Assembly (NCBI GenBank): GCA_030145845.1
Contig: JAIXHJ010000019.1
Span: 1-50,715 of the forward strand
Length of the DNA stretch: 50,715 nt
Reading direction: 5' to 3'
Source of the DNA: Pseudomonadota bacterium
GTDB taxonomy: Bacteria; Pseudomonadota; Gammaproteobacteria; Pseudomonadales; Oceanobacteraceae
Position numbers and translations under genes: made by a program. The notes under the pieces are model-generated. The model ran no database searches and was not told the origin of the DNA. It saw only the letters and a program-made list of their open reading frames with translations. Below are positions 37,850 through 45,729 of the stretch, one piece after another (the first letter of the stretch is position 1; the number at the start of each line of letters is the position of its first letter).

Positions 37850-37957
37850 ATTAAGCGAATTTTTATATCACCAGAGAGACCGGGAGGTGCTATCGGGCGT
37901 ATTGCGACTGTTCATCATAAAAATAACGTCAACCGCAGTATTTAAAACAAAAAATGG

Positions 37958-39106
37958 ATGAGAAAAATGAAAATAAAATCATTACTCCGCAGTATGAATC
38001 ATTGTGTTGCCGGCCTGTCTGTTATGGCCGCCAGTGCTGGCGCAGCCGCTGTTGAACTCGACGTGGCAGGAACCAAGGTCAATCTTTATGGCTACCTGAA
38101 ACTCGATATGATTTACGATAAGGATGCCGATCTCGGCCCTTTGCTGATCCCTTCAAGAATTGCGCTGGACGATGATCAGTCCCCCGAAGGTTTTTACCGC
38201 ACCAGTGCTGAAGAATCGCGTCTTGGTGTTTCAACCCTGACCACACTGGAAGACGGCAGCGAACTGAAAACCGTGCTCGAAGGTGATTTCTTCAGCGGCT
38301 CCGGTACCCTGCGTCTGCGTCAGGCTTACGGTGAATGGAAAGGCATTCTGGCCGGCCAGACCTGGACCAACTTCCCCGGTTTTACCGGCGTTTATCCGAC
38401 CGTTGATTTCCGCGGTCCGATCAGCACCTCCAACACCCGTCAGGCGCAGCTGCGTTACACCACGGGTAACTTCTCTGCCGCTCTGGAAGATCCGGATAAA
38501 CTCGGTGGTGAAGTCGTGGAAACTGCCACGACAGTCGCCGCAGCAGCAAAAAGCAGCCTGCCGGATCTGACCCTGCGTTACAGCAGCCGTGGTCAGACCA
38601 GTTATCACGCGGCGGCGGTCATGCGTCAGCTGGAAGTGGACGATGGTGTCGACAGTGACTCCGCCTTCGGCTGGGGTGTCTCGCTGGGTATTGCCCGCAA
38701 TGTCACGGACATACTGACCCTGCGTGCCAGCGTGGTCCACGGTGATGGTGTCGGTGGTTACCTGAACCTCAACCCGGCAGCCCCTGCTTATGTGAACGCC
38801 AGCGGCGATGTCGAGACCATCAGTGCAACCGGCGGTACCGTATCGGCAACCCTGAAAGCCGGTCCGGGTGCGGTCACTCTGGGTATGGCGATGGCCACTG
38901 CTGACTGGGACGATGCCGTGGACGACGGTCTGACCAATGCGGAAAGCGCGAATAAAGAGTTCCGTTCAACGCATCTGAACTATATCTGGTCACCGGTGAA
39001 GAAAGTCACGTTCGGTATTGAAGCCGGCTACCATGAGCGCAAGATCTGGAGCGGTGAAAGTGGTGATGCCCTGCGGATTCAGGGTATGGCTAAATTCGCG
39101 TTCTGA
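37958..39106 (+). CDS. Outer-membrane porin, DcaP-like
   Basis: 382 residues with a signal peptide (to about residue 33, SAGAAAVE) and a C-terminal Phe (GMAKFAF) typical of beta barrels. VNLYGYLKLDMIYD, ESRLGVSTLTTLEDGSELKTVLEGDFFSGSGTLRLRQAYGEWKGILAGQTWTNFPGF and RQAQLRYTTGNFSAALEDP resemble DcaP-type trimeric porins, which favour dicarboxylic and aromatic acids. Placement after the TRAP genes suggests that it admits the same substrate. An internal ATG at 37967 is an alternative start. A strong terminator follows. Confidence 0.8.
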   Translation: MRKMKIKSLLRSMNHCVAGLSVMAASAGAAAVELDVAGTKVNLYGYLKLDMIYDKDADLGPLLIPSRIALDDDQSPEGFYRTSAEESRLGVSTLTTLEDGSELKTVLEGDFFSGSGTLRLRQAYGEWKGILAGQTWTNFPGFTGVYPTVDFRGPISTSNTRQAQLRYTTGNFSAALEDPDKLGGEVVETATTVAAAAKSSLPDLTLRYSSRGQTSYHAAAVMRQLEVDDGVDSDSAFGWGVSLGIARNVTDILTLRASVVHGDGVGGYLNLNPAAPAYVNASGDVETISATGGTVSATLKAGPGAVTLGMAMATADWDDAVDDGLTNAESANKEFRSTHLNYIWSPVKKVTFGIEAGYHERKIWSGESGDALRIQGMAKFAF

Positions 39107-39129
39107 TCACGTCTGATTGCGTCTGCAAA

Positions 39130-39165
39130 GACTCCCCTGACGGCACCGTCACGGGAGTCTTTTTT
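39130..39165 (+). terminator. Terminator of the porin gene
   Basis: GACTCCC (39130-39136) and GGGAGTC (39153-39159) enclose an inner GACGG/CCGTC helix, with six T residues after it. Confidence 0.9.
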
Positions 39166-39193
39166 ATTGGCCGGCCGTCGCATGGCCGGCGGC

Positions 39194-41404
39194 TCAGAGG
39201 GTATCGAGCGGATCGATATCCAGATGCCAGCGGACTTTATTCAGCCCTTTATGATTTTCCAGAAACTGCACCAGTACATCGGCCAGCCGGTGCAGGGCAC
39301 GGCGTTCTTCTGCATAGAGCTGCAGCTGGAAGCGGAAGCGCCCGGCCCGGCGTTCCATAATGGCCGGAAACGGCCCCAGCAGCGTCACCGGGGTGACGTG
39401 ACGATGGCTGTGTTCCTGCTGCAGCCACTGCTGCATAAAGGCGCGCGCCTGCTGTAACAGCTGCTGTGCCTGACCGCGGTCTTCACATTCACTGCGCAGC
39501 AGCGCCATATGGCTGTAAGGCGGCAGCTGCTGTGACTGACGTTCCTGTAACAGTGCCAGCGCCAGCGCGTGGTAGCCGTCGTCGAGCAGCAGGTTCAGCT
39601 GCGGATGGTCGGCGTACAGGGTCTGAATCCAGACTTCGCCGGGGGAATCTTCCCGCCCGGCCCGGCCGGCCACCTGACAGATCAGCTGGGCGCTGTGTTC
39701 CATGCCGCGGAAGTCGGCGCTGAACAGGCCGGCATCGGCATCCAGAATCACCACCAGGGTCACATCGGGGAAGTGATGGCCTTTGGCCAGCATCTGCGTG
39801 CCGACCAGAATGCAGGGGCCGCCGTCGTGGATGTCGTCGTACAGGTTATCAAACGCCTGTTTCGTGCGGACGGTATCGCGGTCCACCCGGCGTACCGGAA
39901 AGGCGGGGAACAGATCGCTCAGCTGATCCTGAATTTTTTCCGTGCCTTGACCGACGCCCTCCACGTGCTCGCTGCCGCAGTTGGGGCAGATGGCCGGGAT
40001 TCCCTGCTGAAAATCACAGTGATGGCAGTGCAGGTGCGGCGGATAATGATGCAGCGTCATGCGCGCATCGCAGCGGCGGCATTCCGCCATCCAGCCGCAG
40101 TCACGGCAGGCCAGCAGGGGCGCAAATCCGCGGCGGTTGATAAACACCAGCACCTGTTTGCCGTTGCTCAGATGTTTCTGCATCTGCGCCAGTACCGGCT
40201 GGGCGAAACCGGCGGTTAATGGCTGGTGCAGAATGCTGTGCAGCTTCATGCCCGGTGCTCTGGCATTACCGGCGCGCAGGGTCAGTTTCGCGTGCAGATA
40301 TTTACCGCTGAGTGCGTTGTGCAGGGTTTCCAGCGACGGCGTGGCCGAGCCCAGCACTACCGGCACCCCGGCTTTCTGCGCCCGTACCAGGGCAAAATCA
40401 CGCGCGGAATAGCGCAGGCCATCCTGCTGCTTGAACGACGCGTCGTGCTCTTCGTCAATGATGATCAGCCCCAGATCCGGCAATGGGGTAAACACCGCCG
40501 AGCGGGTGCCGATCAGAATACGCGCACCGCCTTCGCGGCACTGGCGCCAGCCCTGCAGGCGTTCGCGGTCATTGAGGCCGGAATGCAGCAGCGCCACCGG
40601 TACATCGAAGCGGGCCTGAAAGCGGCGTACCGTCTGTGGGGTGAGGCCGATCTCCGGAACCAGCACCAGCGCCTGCTGGCCCTGTTCCAGCACCTTCTCA
40701 ATCAGGCGCAGATAGACCTCGGTTTTACCGGAGCCGGTCACACCTTCCAGCAGGCAGGGCCGGAAATGGCCCAGTTCGGCGCTGATCTGACGCAGCACTT
40801 CCTGCTGCTGAGCGTTTAACGTATGGAATTTCTGCCGTTCGCTGATGACGGTGGGCAGCGGCAGTTTCTGCTGCTCGCGGATAAGGCCGGCGTCCGCCAG
40901 GGAACGCATCTGTGCCAGGGTAAAACCCTGGCTGGTCAGTTCACTGTGCGGCCACTCGTCCTGCTCTTCAAACAGACGCCACAGCGCCTGTTGTTTGCTG
41001 CCGCGCAGGGTCACTGCCGGCGGCGCCTGATTTTTTATCCACACCCGCTCGTCGGCTTCGGCCAGACTGCTGCCACGGCGCAGCATGGTGGGAATCATAT
41101 GTTCCAGCACTTCGCCCATGCTGTGGTGGTAATAACCGGCCAGCCACTGGCACAGCGCCAGACTGCTGGCATCGATCAGCGGGGCGTCGTCAAGGCGCTG
41201 CAGCAGCGGCCGCAGCTTCTTTGGCGGCACGTCGCTGTGATCACGGGTGGCGAGCACAACACCGGTCAGCAGCTGGCGGCCGAATTCAACCCGCACACGC
41301 TGGCCGGGACGGTATTGCTCACGGGCTTCGCCGTCAGCGGGCAGATAATCAAATGTGCGGCGTAAGGGCAGGGGGAGAGCGATGTCGACAACGAAAAAAG
41401 ACAT
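39194..41404 (-). CDS. priA: Primosomal replication protein N' (helicase)
   Basis: 736 residues. The N-terminal DNA-binding domain starts VVDIALPLPLRRTFDYLPA. Walker A is GVTGSGKTEVYLR, motif II is DEEHDASFKQ, and eight cysteines (LLACRDCGW, CRRCD, CHHCD, CPNCGS) bind two zinc ions within the helicase core. GTQMLAKGHHFPDVTLV and QVAGRAGR are motifs V and VI. It restarts stalled replication forks. It is divergent from rpmE. Confidence 0.98.
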   Translation of the reverse strand: MSFFVVDIALPLPLRRTFDYLPADGEAREQYRPGQRVRVEFGRQLLTGVVLATRDHSDVPPKKLRPLLQRLDDAPLIDASSLALCQWLAGYYHHSMGEVLEHMIPTMLRRGSSLAEADERVWIKNQAPPAVTLRGSKQQALWRLFEEQDEWPHSELTSQGFTLAQMRSLADAGLIREQQKLPLPTVISERQKFHTLNAQQQEVLRQISAELGHFRPCLLEGVTGSGKTEVYLRLIEKVLEQGQQALVLVPEIGLTPQTVRRFQARFDVPVALLHSGLNDRERLQGWRQCREGGARILIGTRSAVFTPLPDLGLIIIDEEHDASFKQQDGLRYSARDFALVRAQKAGVPVVLGSATPSLETLHNALSGKYLHAKLTLRAGNARAPGMKLHSILHQPLTAGFAQPVLAQMQKHLSNGKQVLVFINRRGFAPLLACRDCGWMAECRRCDARMTLHHYPPHLHCHHCDFQQGIPAICPNCGSEHVEGVGQGTEKIQDQLSDLFPAFPVRRVDRDTVRTKQAFDNLYDDIHDGGPCILVGTQMLAKGHHFPDVTLVVILDADAGLFSADFRGMEHSAQLICQVAGRAGREDSPGEVWIQTLYADHPQLNLLLDDGYHALALALLQERQSQQLPPYSHMALLRSECEDRGQAQQLLQQARAFMQQWLQQEHSHRHVTPVTLLGPFPAIMERRAGRFRFQLQLYAEERRALHRLADVLVQFLENHKGLNKVRWHLDIDPLDTL

Positions 41405-41413
41405 TAAAAAGAC

Positions 41414-41441
41414 TTGCTGCTGGGGTCGGCTCTGGTATTAT
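41414..41441 (+). promoter_or_regulatory. Promoter of rpmE
   Basis: TTGCTG (41414-41419) and TATTAT (41436-41441) are 16 bp apart, with TGG directly before the -10 (extended -10). The leader to rpmE is about 95 nt and could hold an L31 autoregulatory structure, but I cannot demonstrate one. Confidence 0.65.
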
Positions 41442-41545
41442 GCGCGTCCTTATTGCCCATGCAAGGGCAGATTTACGTAACCAGTAGCGCGGTGCTTACG
41501 GCAGACAGCCGGTGAGTGGCGGCGTGAAGACCGATGAGGTGACCC

Positions 41546-41755
41546 ATGAAAGAAGGTATTCATCCTGAATACGCTGAGCTGGAAGCAACCTGCTCCTGCG
41601 GCAACGTAATCAAGACCAAGTCCACCAAGCCAGGCACCATTTACCTGGACGTCTGCTCTGCCTGCCACCCGTTCTACACCGGCAAGCAGAAAGTTGTTGA
41701 TACCGGTGGCCGTATCGACCGCTTCAAAAAGCGTTTCGGTGGCTTCAAGAAGTAA
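41546..41755 (+). CDS. rpmE: 50S ribosomal protein L31 (zinc-binding form)
   Basis: 69 residues, [20 protein letters not shown] onward, with CSC near residue 16 and CSAC ([13 protein letters not shown]), the cysteine set of the zinc-containing L31 type. It has its own extended -10 promoter and a strong terminator. Confidence 0.97.
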   Translation: MKEGIHPEYAELEATCSCGNVIKTKSTKPGTIYLDVCSACHPFYTGKQKVVDTGGRIDRFKKRFGGFKK

Positions 41756-41770
41756 GATCGCCCGACGCAC

Positions 41771-41800
41771 AAAAAAGCCCGCCATCCGCGGGCTTTTTTT
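41771..41800 (+). terminator. Terminator of rpmE
   Basis: AAAAAAGCCCGC/GCGGGCTTTTTT, a 12-bp stem with a 5-nt loop, lies 15 bp past the rpmE stop. Its A and T flanks allow function in both directions. Confidence 0.93.
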
Positions 41801-41824
41801 ATCCCTTCAGGATGTGAGGGATAG

Positions 41825-41916
41825 AATGACTATTGGTTCCTCGCTCTTCGATAGTCATTTTTTATGGATATACAATAAAAGATCAATTTAAAACTTCATC
41901 TTAATAGTCCTATTAT
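41825..41916 (+). promoter_or_regulatory. ahpC control region with two dyads and a promoter
   Basis: AATGACTAT (41825-41833) and ATAGTCATT (41851-41859) form a perfect 9-bp inverted repeat with a 17-bp spacer. Further on, TAATAGTCCTATTA (41902-41915) is a second dyad overlapping a -10 TATTAT (41911-41916), which is 17 bp from a -35 TTAAAA (41888-41893). The ATAG/CTAT half-sites are OxyR-like, but the spacing does not fit the classical four-half-site pattern, so the regulator is not settled. Confidence 0.5.
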
Positions 41917-41954
41917 GGTCCCCGTTCCCAACATTAACCTAATGGAGCAAGACC

Positions 41955-42512
41955 ATGATCAACACTGAAATCAAACCTTTTAAAGCGACCGCTTTCAAAC
42001 AGGGTGAATTCGTAGAAGTTTCTGAAGCAGACGTTAAAGGCAAGTGGGCCATCTTCTTCTTCTACCCGGCTGACTTCACTTTCGTATGTCCGACTGAGCT
42101 GGGCGACCTGGCTGATCACTACGAAGCTCTGCAGAAACTGGGCGTTGAGGTTTACTCAGTATCTACTGACACTCACTTCACTCACAAAGCATGGCACGAC
42201 AGCTCCGAAACCATCGGTAAAATCAACTACTACATGCTGGGCGACCAGACCGGTACCATCACCAACAACTTCGGTGTAATGCGTGAAGGCCAGGGCCTGG
42301 CAGACCGTGCTACTTTCCTGGTTGACCCGGAAGGTATCATTCAGGCAATGGAAATCACTGCTGAAGGCATCGGCCGTGACGCAGAAGACCTGATGCGTAA
42401 AGTGAAAGCGGCTCAGTACGTTGCTGCTCACCCAGGTGAAGTTTGCCCGGCCAAATGGAAAGAAGGTGAAGCAACTCTGGCTCCTTCTCTGGACCTGGTT
42501 GGCAAAATCTGA
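41955..42512 (+). CDS. ahpC: Alkyl hydroperoxide reductase subunit C (peroxiredoxin)
   Basis: 185 residues. Peroxidatic Cys45 lies in DFTFVCPTE and resolving Cys164 in [10 protein letters not shown], typical of 2-Cys peroxiredoxins of the AhpC class. It reduces H2O2, organic peroxides and peroxynitrite, and is recycled by AhpF. The two ahp genes are 1.3 kb apart here, split by an opposite-strand gene pair. Codon use suggests high expression. Confidence 0.97.
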   Translation: MINTEIKPFKATAFKQGEFVEVSEADVKGKWAIFFFYPADFTFVCPTELGDLADHYEALQKLGVEVYSVSTDTHFTHKAWHDSSETIGKINYYMLGDQTGTITNNFGVMREGQGLADRATFLVDPEGIIQAMEITAEGIGRDAEDLMRKVKAAQYVAAHPGEVCPAKWKEGEATLAPSLDLVGKI

Positions 42513-42638
42513 TCTGGCTTATCCGGAGAGCGGCTCACTGCGTTGTTTTCGCGCTCGCCCCTTCGTCTACCGCATTGGTATGCCTCGGGGTCTCGCTTAA
42601 AAACGCCTTGTGCCCCATCTCTCCGGCGTTGCCAGATC
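42511..42638. repeat. 128-bp long imperfect palindrome after ahpC
   Basis: The outer arms GATCTGGC (42511-42518) plus CCGGAGAG (42523-42530) pair with CTCTCCGG (42619-42626) plus GCCAGATC (42631-42638). The interior also folds (GCGTT..TTTT with AAAAACGC, and CGCCCC with GGGG). The left arm overlaps the ahpC stop codon. It could be a structured 3' UTR, a small RNA or a dispersed palindromic repeat. A smaller CCAGAT/ATCTGG hairpin follows directly. Confidence 0.65.
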
Positions 42639-42703
42639 CAGATGATGATATCTGGAGAGCAGCTGCCCTGCAGCCTGCTCCCGCGGGTGGTTAAAACCCG
42701 CTG

Positions 42704-42735
42704 AAAAGCCCCGGCCCCGGCCGGGGCTTTTGTTT
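42704..42735 (+). terminator. Terminator after ahpC
   Basis: AAAAGCCCCGGCC/GGCCGGGGCTTTT is a perfect stem followed by TGTTTT. It lies almost 200 bp past ahpC, so the long palindrome is inside the transcript. It abuts the end of the convergent gene at 42739 and may serve both strands. Confidence 0.9.
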
Positions 42736-42738
42736 TGG

Positions 42739-43053
42739 TCAGCGGTTTTCGTGCAGCGTTTGCCAGATTTCGCTGTAGCCGTGAGTAGTCATATAGCCGG
42801 ATACTTTCTGATAAAGTTTGTGCATCCAGAACTCAATGTCTGCAATGCCCTGTATCTCCTTGTCTGACTGGCTGTCTTCAATAGCGAGATCCGTCATTTT
42901 CCAAAACAGCTCTGATATTTCCCGTGCATCTGTGGATGAGTGGATATCTGCTTTACCCAAAATAAAGCCGGCAAACAGGGGATTATGAAGGCGATCAGAG
43001 TAATGTTCTGCCACCTTGAATGCTGGTCTCTGGGCCTCGGTGTAGTTAAGCAT
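42739..43053 (-). CDS. Small acidic protein, candidate immunity/antitoxin partner
   Basis: 104 residues, net acidic, without a signal peptide or membrane span. I do not recognise the family. It overlaps the preceding 183-residue gene by 8 bp and follows it, the usual order of effector then immunity protein. It is predicted mostly helical (EISELFWKMTDLAIEDSQSDKEIQGIADIEFWMHKLYQKV). Function as immunity protein is inferred only from the position, coupling and Tse2-like upstream gene. Confidence 0.55.
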   Translation of the reverse strand: MLNYTEAQRPAFKVAEHYSDRLHNPLFAGFILGKADIHSSTDAREISELFWKMTDLAIEDSQSDKEIQGIADIEFWMHKLYQKVSGYMTTHGYSEIWQTLHENR

Positions 43054-43597
43054 CTTTGTATGCCTCCAGGGTCAGGTCTTCCATCATAGTCATCCGTTGT
43101 GATATCCACCTTAATTTAAAGACTAGGTCTGATATCTTCATATCTACAGTGATGGTAAGAAGATAGTGTTCGGGGTTATCCGGATCCTGCACGAATTTCA
43201 TCCCATCCGGAATTGACATGGCATCTTCAAGAATCCAATAACCACATTTAATTTTCGTACCTTTTTTCTGAAACCCGCCGAGAAACTTCATGGTGTTGAC
43301 GGCGTGGCCCATCGTAGAAGAAAAAGATAGTCCGTGTTCATTACTTGCCAAAACCCAGTTCGGATCAGACTCTGAGATTTTATAATCGCACTCCCGGATG
43401 CCTGAGCGTAAGGCTCCACGCCCGTGAAACCCTTCCTGGTACAATGTACTTCCATTCGGTTCAATAACGGTTCTGAAAGCGATACCCAGCGTACTGCCCG
43501 GGAGTTTCGAGTGCTCTGTAATCAGCTCATCTATTCTGCTCTTGAGGTCTTCCAACGTTTTTAGTTGATGTTGAAAAACGGGTTTCTTCTTACCCAT
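43046..43597 (-). CDS. Tse2-like putative ADP-ribosyltransferase toxin
   Basis: 183 residues with a Lys-rich N-terminus. The central part (FRTVIEPNGSTLYQEG, GALRSGIRECDYKISESDPNWVLASNEHGLSFSS) and the end (GYWILEDAMSIPDGMKFVQDPDNPEHYLLTITVDM) recall the Tse2 family, where a similar IPDGLKV...HYTI block closes an ART-like fold. This similarity is remembered, not computed. No signal peptide or type VI secretion gene is nearby, so it may be a toxin-antitoxin pair or an orphan effector. Its DNA is AT-richer than the ahp genes it separates, suggesting acquisition by transfer. Confidence 0.5.
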   Translation of the reverse strand: MGKKKPVFQHQLKTLEDLKSRIDELITEHSKLPGSTLGIAFRTVIEPNGSTLYQEGFHGRGALRSGIRECDYKISESDPNWVLASNEHGLSFSSTMGHAVNTMKFLGGFQKKGTKIKCGYWILEDAMSIPDGMKFVQDPDNPEHYLLTITVDMKISDLVFKLRWISQRMTMMEDLTLEAYKDA

Positions 43598-43842
43598 ACT
43601 GCATCCTTGTCAATTCATGGTCTGCCTGACGCGCGTAAACTACTACAGTATCTCACTGATATTGTATTCACTTAGATTGTGGCTACGGCATTGGTATGAG
43701 GTGTTTGTTAGCTAATTTCTATCGTTACATTAGGAAGGATTGATTTAAATTATATGATCAGTCTGGCTATTATAATTGCATAACCTGAATTTAACCGGCG
43801 CAGACGCCGTCTGCTGCTGAACTGACAACAAAGGATTCCATC
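43598..43842 (+). promoter_or_regulatory. ahpF upstream region
   Basis: A consensus TATAAT (43771-43776) lies 66 bp before the ahpF ATG, within TATTATAAT. No good -35 is visible, as expected for an activator-dependent promoter. The rest is AT-rich and otherwise featureless. An AAGG ribosome site precedes the ATG. Confidence 0.5.
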
Positions 43843-45393
43843 ATGCTTGACGCGAACATGAAACAACAGCTGGATGCCTACCTGCAGCGACTCGAAACTC
43901 CGATTGAGCTGACCGTAGCGTCTGATGATTCACCGAAAGGTAAGGAACTGCTGGAACTTGCGCAGGAAATCGACAGCCTGAACGACAAGATTTCCCTGAC
44001 CGTTCTGGAATCTGCGGATGGCCGTGTGCCACGTATGGAAGTCGGTCCGCAGGGCGAAAAAGCCCGCGTAACGTTCGCCGGTGTGCCGATGGGTCACGAA
44101 TTCACCTCGCTGGTACTGGCGCTGCTGCAGGCCGGTGGTTACCCGTCGAAAGAAGATGCTGCGCTGCAGGAACAGGCCAAGGGTCTGAGCCGTGAGCTGA
44201 ACTTTGAAGTGTACATCTCACTGTCCTGCCACAACTGTCCGGACGTGGTACAGGCCATCAACCTGATGGCGGTACTGAACCCGAACGTGACGGCCACCAT
44301 GATTGATGGCGGTGTGTTCCCGAAAGAAGTGGAAGAGAAGGGCATTATGGCGGTGCCGTCCCTGTACCTGAACGGCGAAGAGTTCGGTAACGGCAAAATG
44401 TCGCTGGCTGACATCCTCAACAAAGTGGATGACGATGCCGACGCCAAAGCCGCTGCCGCGCTGGCTGACAAAGCCCCGTTTGATGTTCTGGTCATCGGTG
44501 GTGGCCCTGCTGGTGCGTCTGCCGCGATTTACACCGCACGTAAAGGTATCCGTACCGGTATCGTCGCTGAGCGGTTCGGTGGTCAGGTGTCTGACACGGT
44601 AGGTATCGAAAACTTTATTTCCGTGCCTTATACCGAAGGTCCGAAGCTGGTCGCGCACCTGGAAGAACACGTTAAAGAATATGACGTGGATATCATGAAA
44701 TCCCAGAGCGTCACCGCGCTGCGCACCACAGCTGACGGTATGAAAGAAGTGGAACTGGCGAACGGCGCGGTACTGAAAAGTAAAGCCGTGATCCTGGCAA
44801 CCGGTGCCCGCTGGAGAGAAATGAATGTACCGGGCGAGTCCGAATACAAAGCCAAAGGCGTTTGTTTCTGCCCGCACTGTGACGGCCCGCTGTTCAAAGG
44901 CAAGCCGGTTGCGGTCATCGGTGGCGGTAACTCCGGTATCGAAGCGGCCATCGACCTGGCCGGTATCGTGGAACACGTTACCGTACTGGAATTCGGCGAC
45001 ACCCTGCGTGCCGACGCCGTACTGGTGAAGAAAGCGGAATCCACTGCCAACATCACCATCATCAAAGAAGCCATGACCACCGAAGTTCTGGGCGACAACG
45101 GTAAAGTGGTGGGTCTGAAGTATAAAGACCGCAAAACCGATGATATGCATGTTCTGGATGTGGCCGGTATCTTCGTACAGATCGGTCTGGTACCGAACAG
45201 CGAGTTCCTGAAAGACTCGCTGGAGCTGACCAACCGCGGCGAGATCGTGGTGGATTCACGCGGTCAGACCAGTATGGACGGTGTATTTGCGGCCGGTGAC
45301 GTTACTACGGCACCGTACAAGCAGATCATCATCTCCATGGGCTCAGGTGCGACTGCCGCACTCGGTGCCTTTGACTACCTGATCCGTAACTGA
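43843..45393 (+). CDS. ahpF: Alkyl hydroperoxide reductase subunit F
   Basis: 516 residues. The N-terminal double thioredoxin-like domain holds the redox pair C129/C132 (SCHNC). The thioredoxin-reductase-like part has the FAD motif [17 protein letters not shown] (about 219-235), the active disulfide CPHC (343-346), the NADH-binding [15 protein letters not shown] and the C-terminal [14 protein letters not shown]. It transfers electrons from NADH to AhpC. It has its own promoter, because the gene pair on the other strand separates it from ahpC. Confidence 0.98.
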   Translation: MLDANMKQQLDAYLQRLETPIELTVASDDSPKGKELLELAQEIDSLNDKISLTVLESADGRVPRMEVGPQGEKARVTFAGVPMGHEFTSLVLALLQAGGYPSKEDAALQEQAKGLSRELNFEVYISLSCHNCPDVVQAINLMAVLNPNVTATMIDGGVFPKEVEEKGIMAVPSLYLNGEEFGNGKMSLADILNKVDDDADAKAAAALADKAPFDVLVIGGGPAGASAAIYTARKGIRTGIVAERFGGQVSDTVGIENFISVPYTEGPKLVAHLEEHVKEYDVDIMKSQSVTALRTTADGMKEVELANGAVLKSKAVILATGARWREMNVPGESEYKAKGVCFCPHCDGPLFKGKPVAVIGGGNSGIEAAIDLAGIVEHVTVLEFGDTLRADAVLVKKAESTANITIIKEAMTTEVLGDNGKVVGLKYKDRKTDDMHVLDVAGIFVQIGLVPNSEFLKDSLELTNRGEIVVDSRGQTSMDGVFAAGDVTTAPYKQIIISMGSGATAALGAFDYLIRN

Positions 45394-45449
45394 GGCCCGG
45401 CCTCAGACGCGGCAACCGGTCCCACAGCACCCGGCGCCACAAGCGCATC

Positions 45450-45494
45450 GTGCTCCATCCGGCTGGCGTTCCCCTGTTATCGCCGGTGGAGCAC
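45450..45494 (+). repeat. Strong hairpin downstream of ahpF
   Basis: GTGCTCCA-T-CCGGC (45450-45463) pairs with GCCGG-TGGAGCAC (45482-45494), 13 bp with one bulge. It lies between the ahpF stop and its terminator and probably stabilises the mRNA 3' end. Confidence 0.65.
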
Positions 45495-45510
45495 CCAGGT
45501 TGGGAACCAG

Positions 45511-45553
45511 CCGGCCCGGCAGCCATGAAGGCTCCGGGCCGGTTTCTTTTTCT
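45511..45553 (+). terminator. Terminator of ahpF
   Basis: CCGGCCCGG (45511-45519) and CCGGGCCGG (45534-45542), with an inner AGCC/GGCT pairing, are followed by TTTCTTTTTCT. Confidence 0.88.
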
Positions 45554-45729
45554 GCGCTATAAACGGTGACCTGTTACAGGGCGTTATGCCCGTTAACAGG
45601 GCGGCCGCGCGCCGCGCGCTCTGTCAGTAAGCTGCAAACACCTGCGGACTATGCGGATTTACGGCCGGCCGGCAAGCTGGCTTGTGAATTGCAAAACGGG
45701 CTCATCAGTCTGTTTTGCGGAACGCCGAT

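Noticed and set aside
41825..41866. AATGACTAT/ATAGTCATT followed by T residues as a terminator
   Set aside because: The stem is AT-rich with a 17-nt loop and rpmE already has a strong terminator just upstream; it fits a regulatory dyad better.
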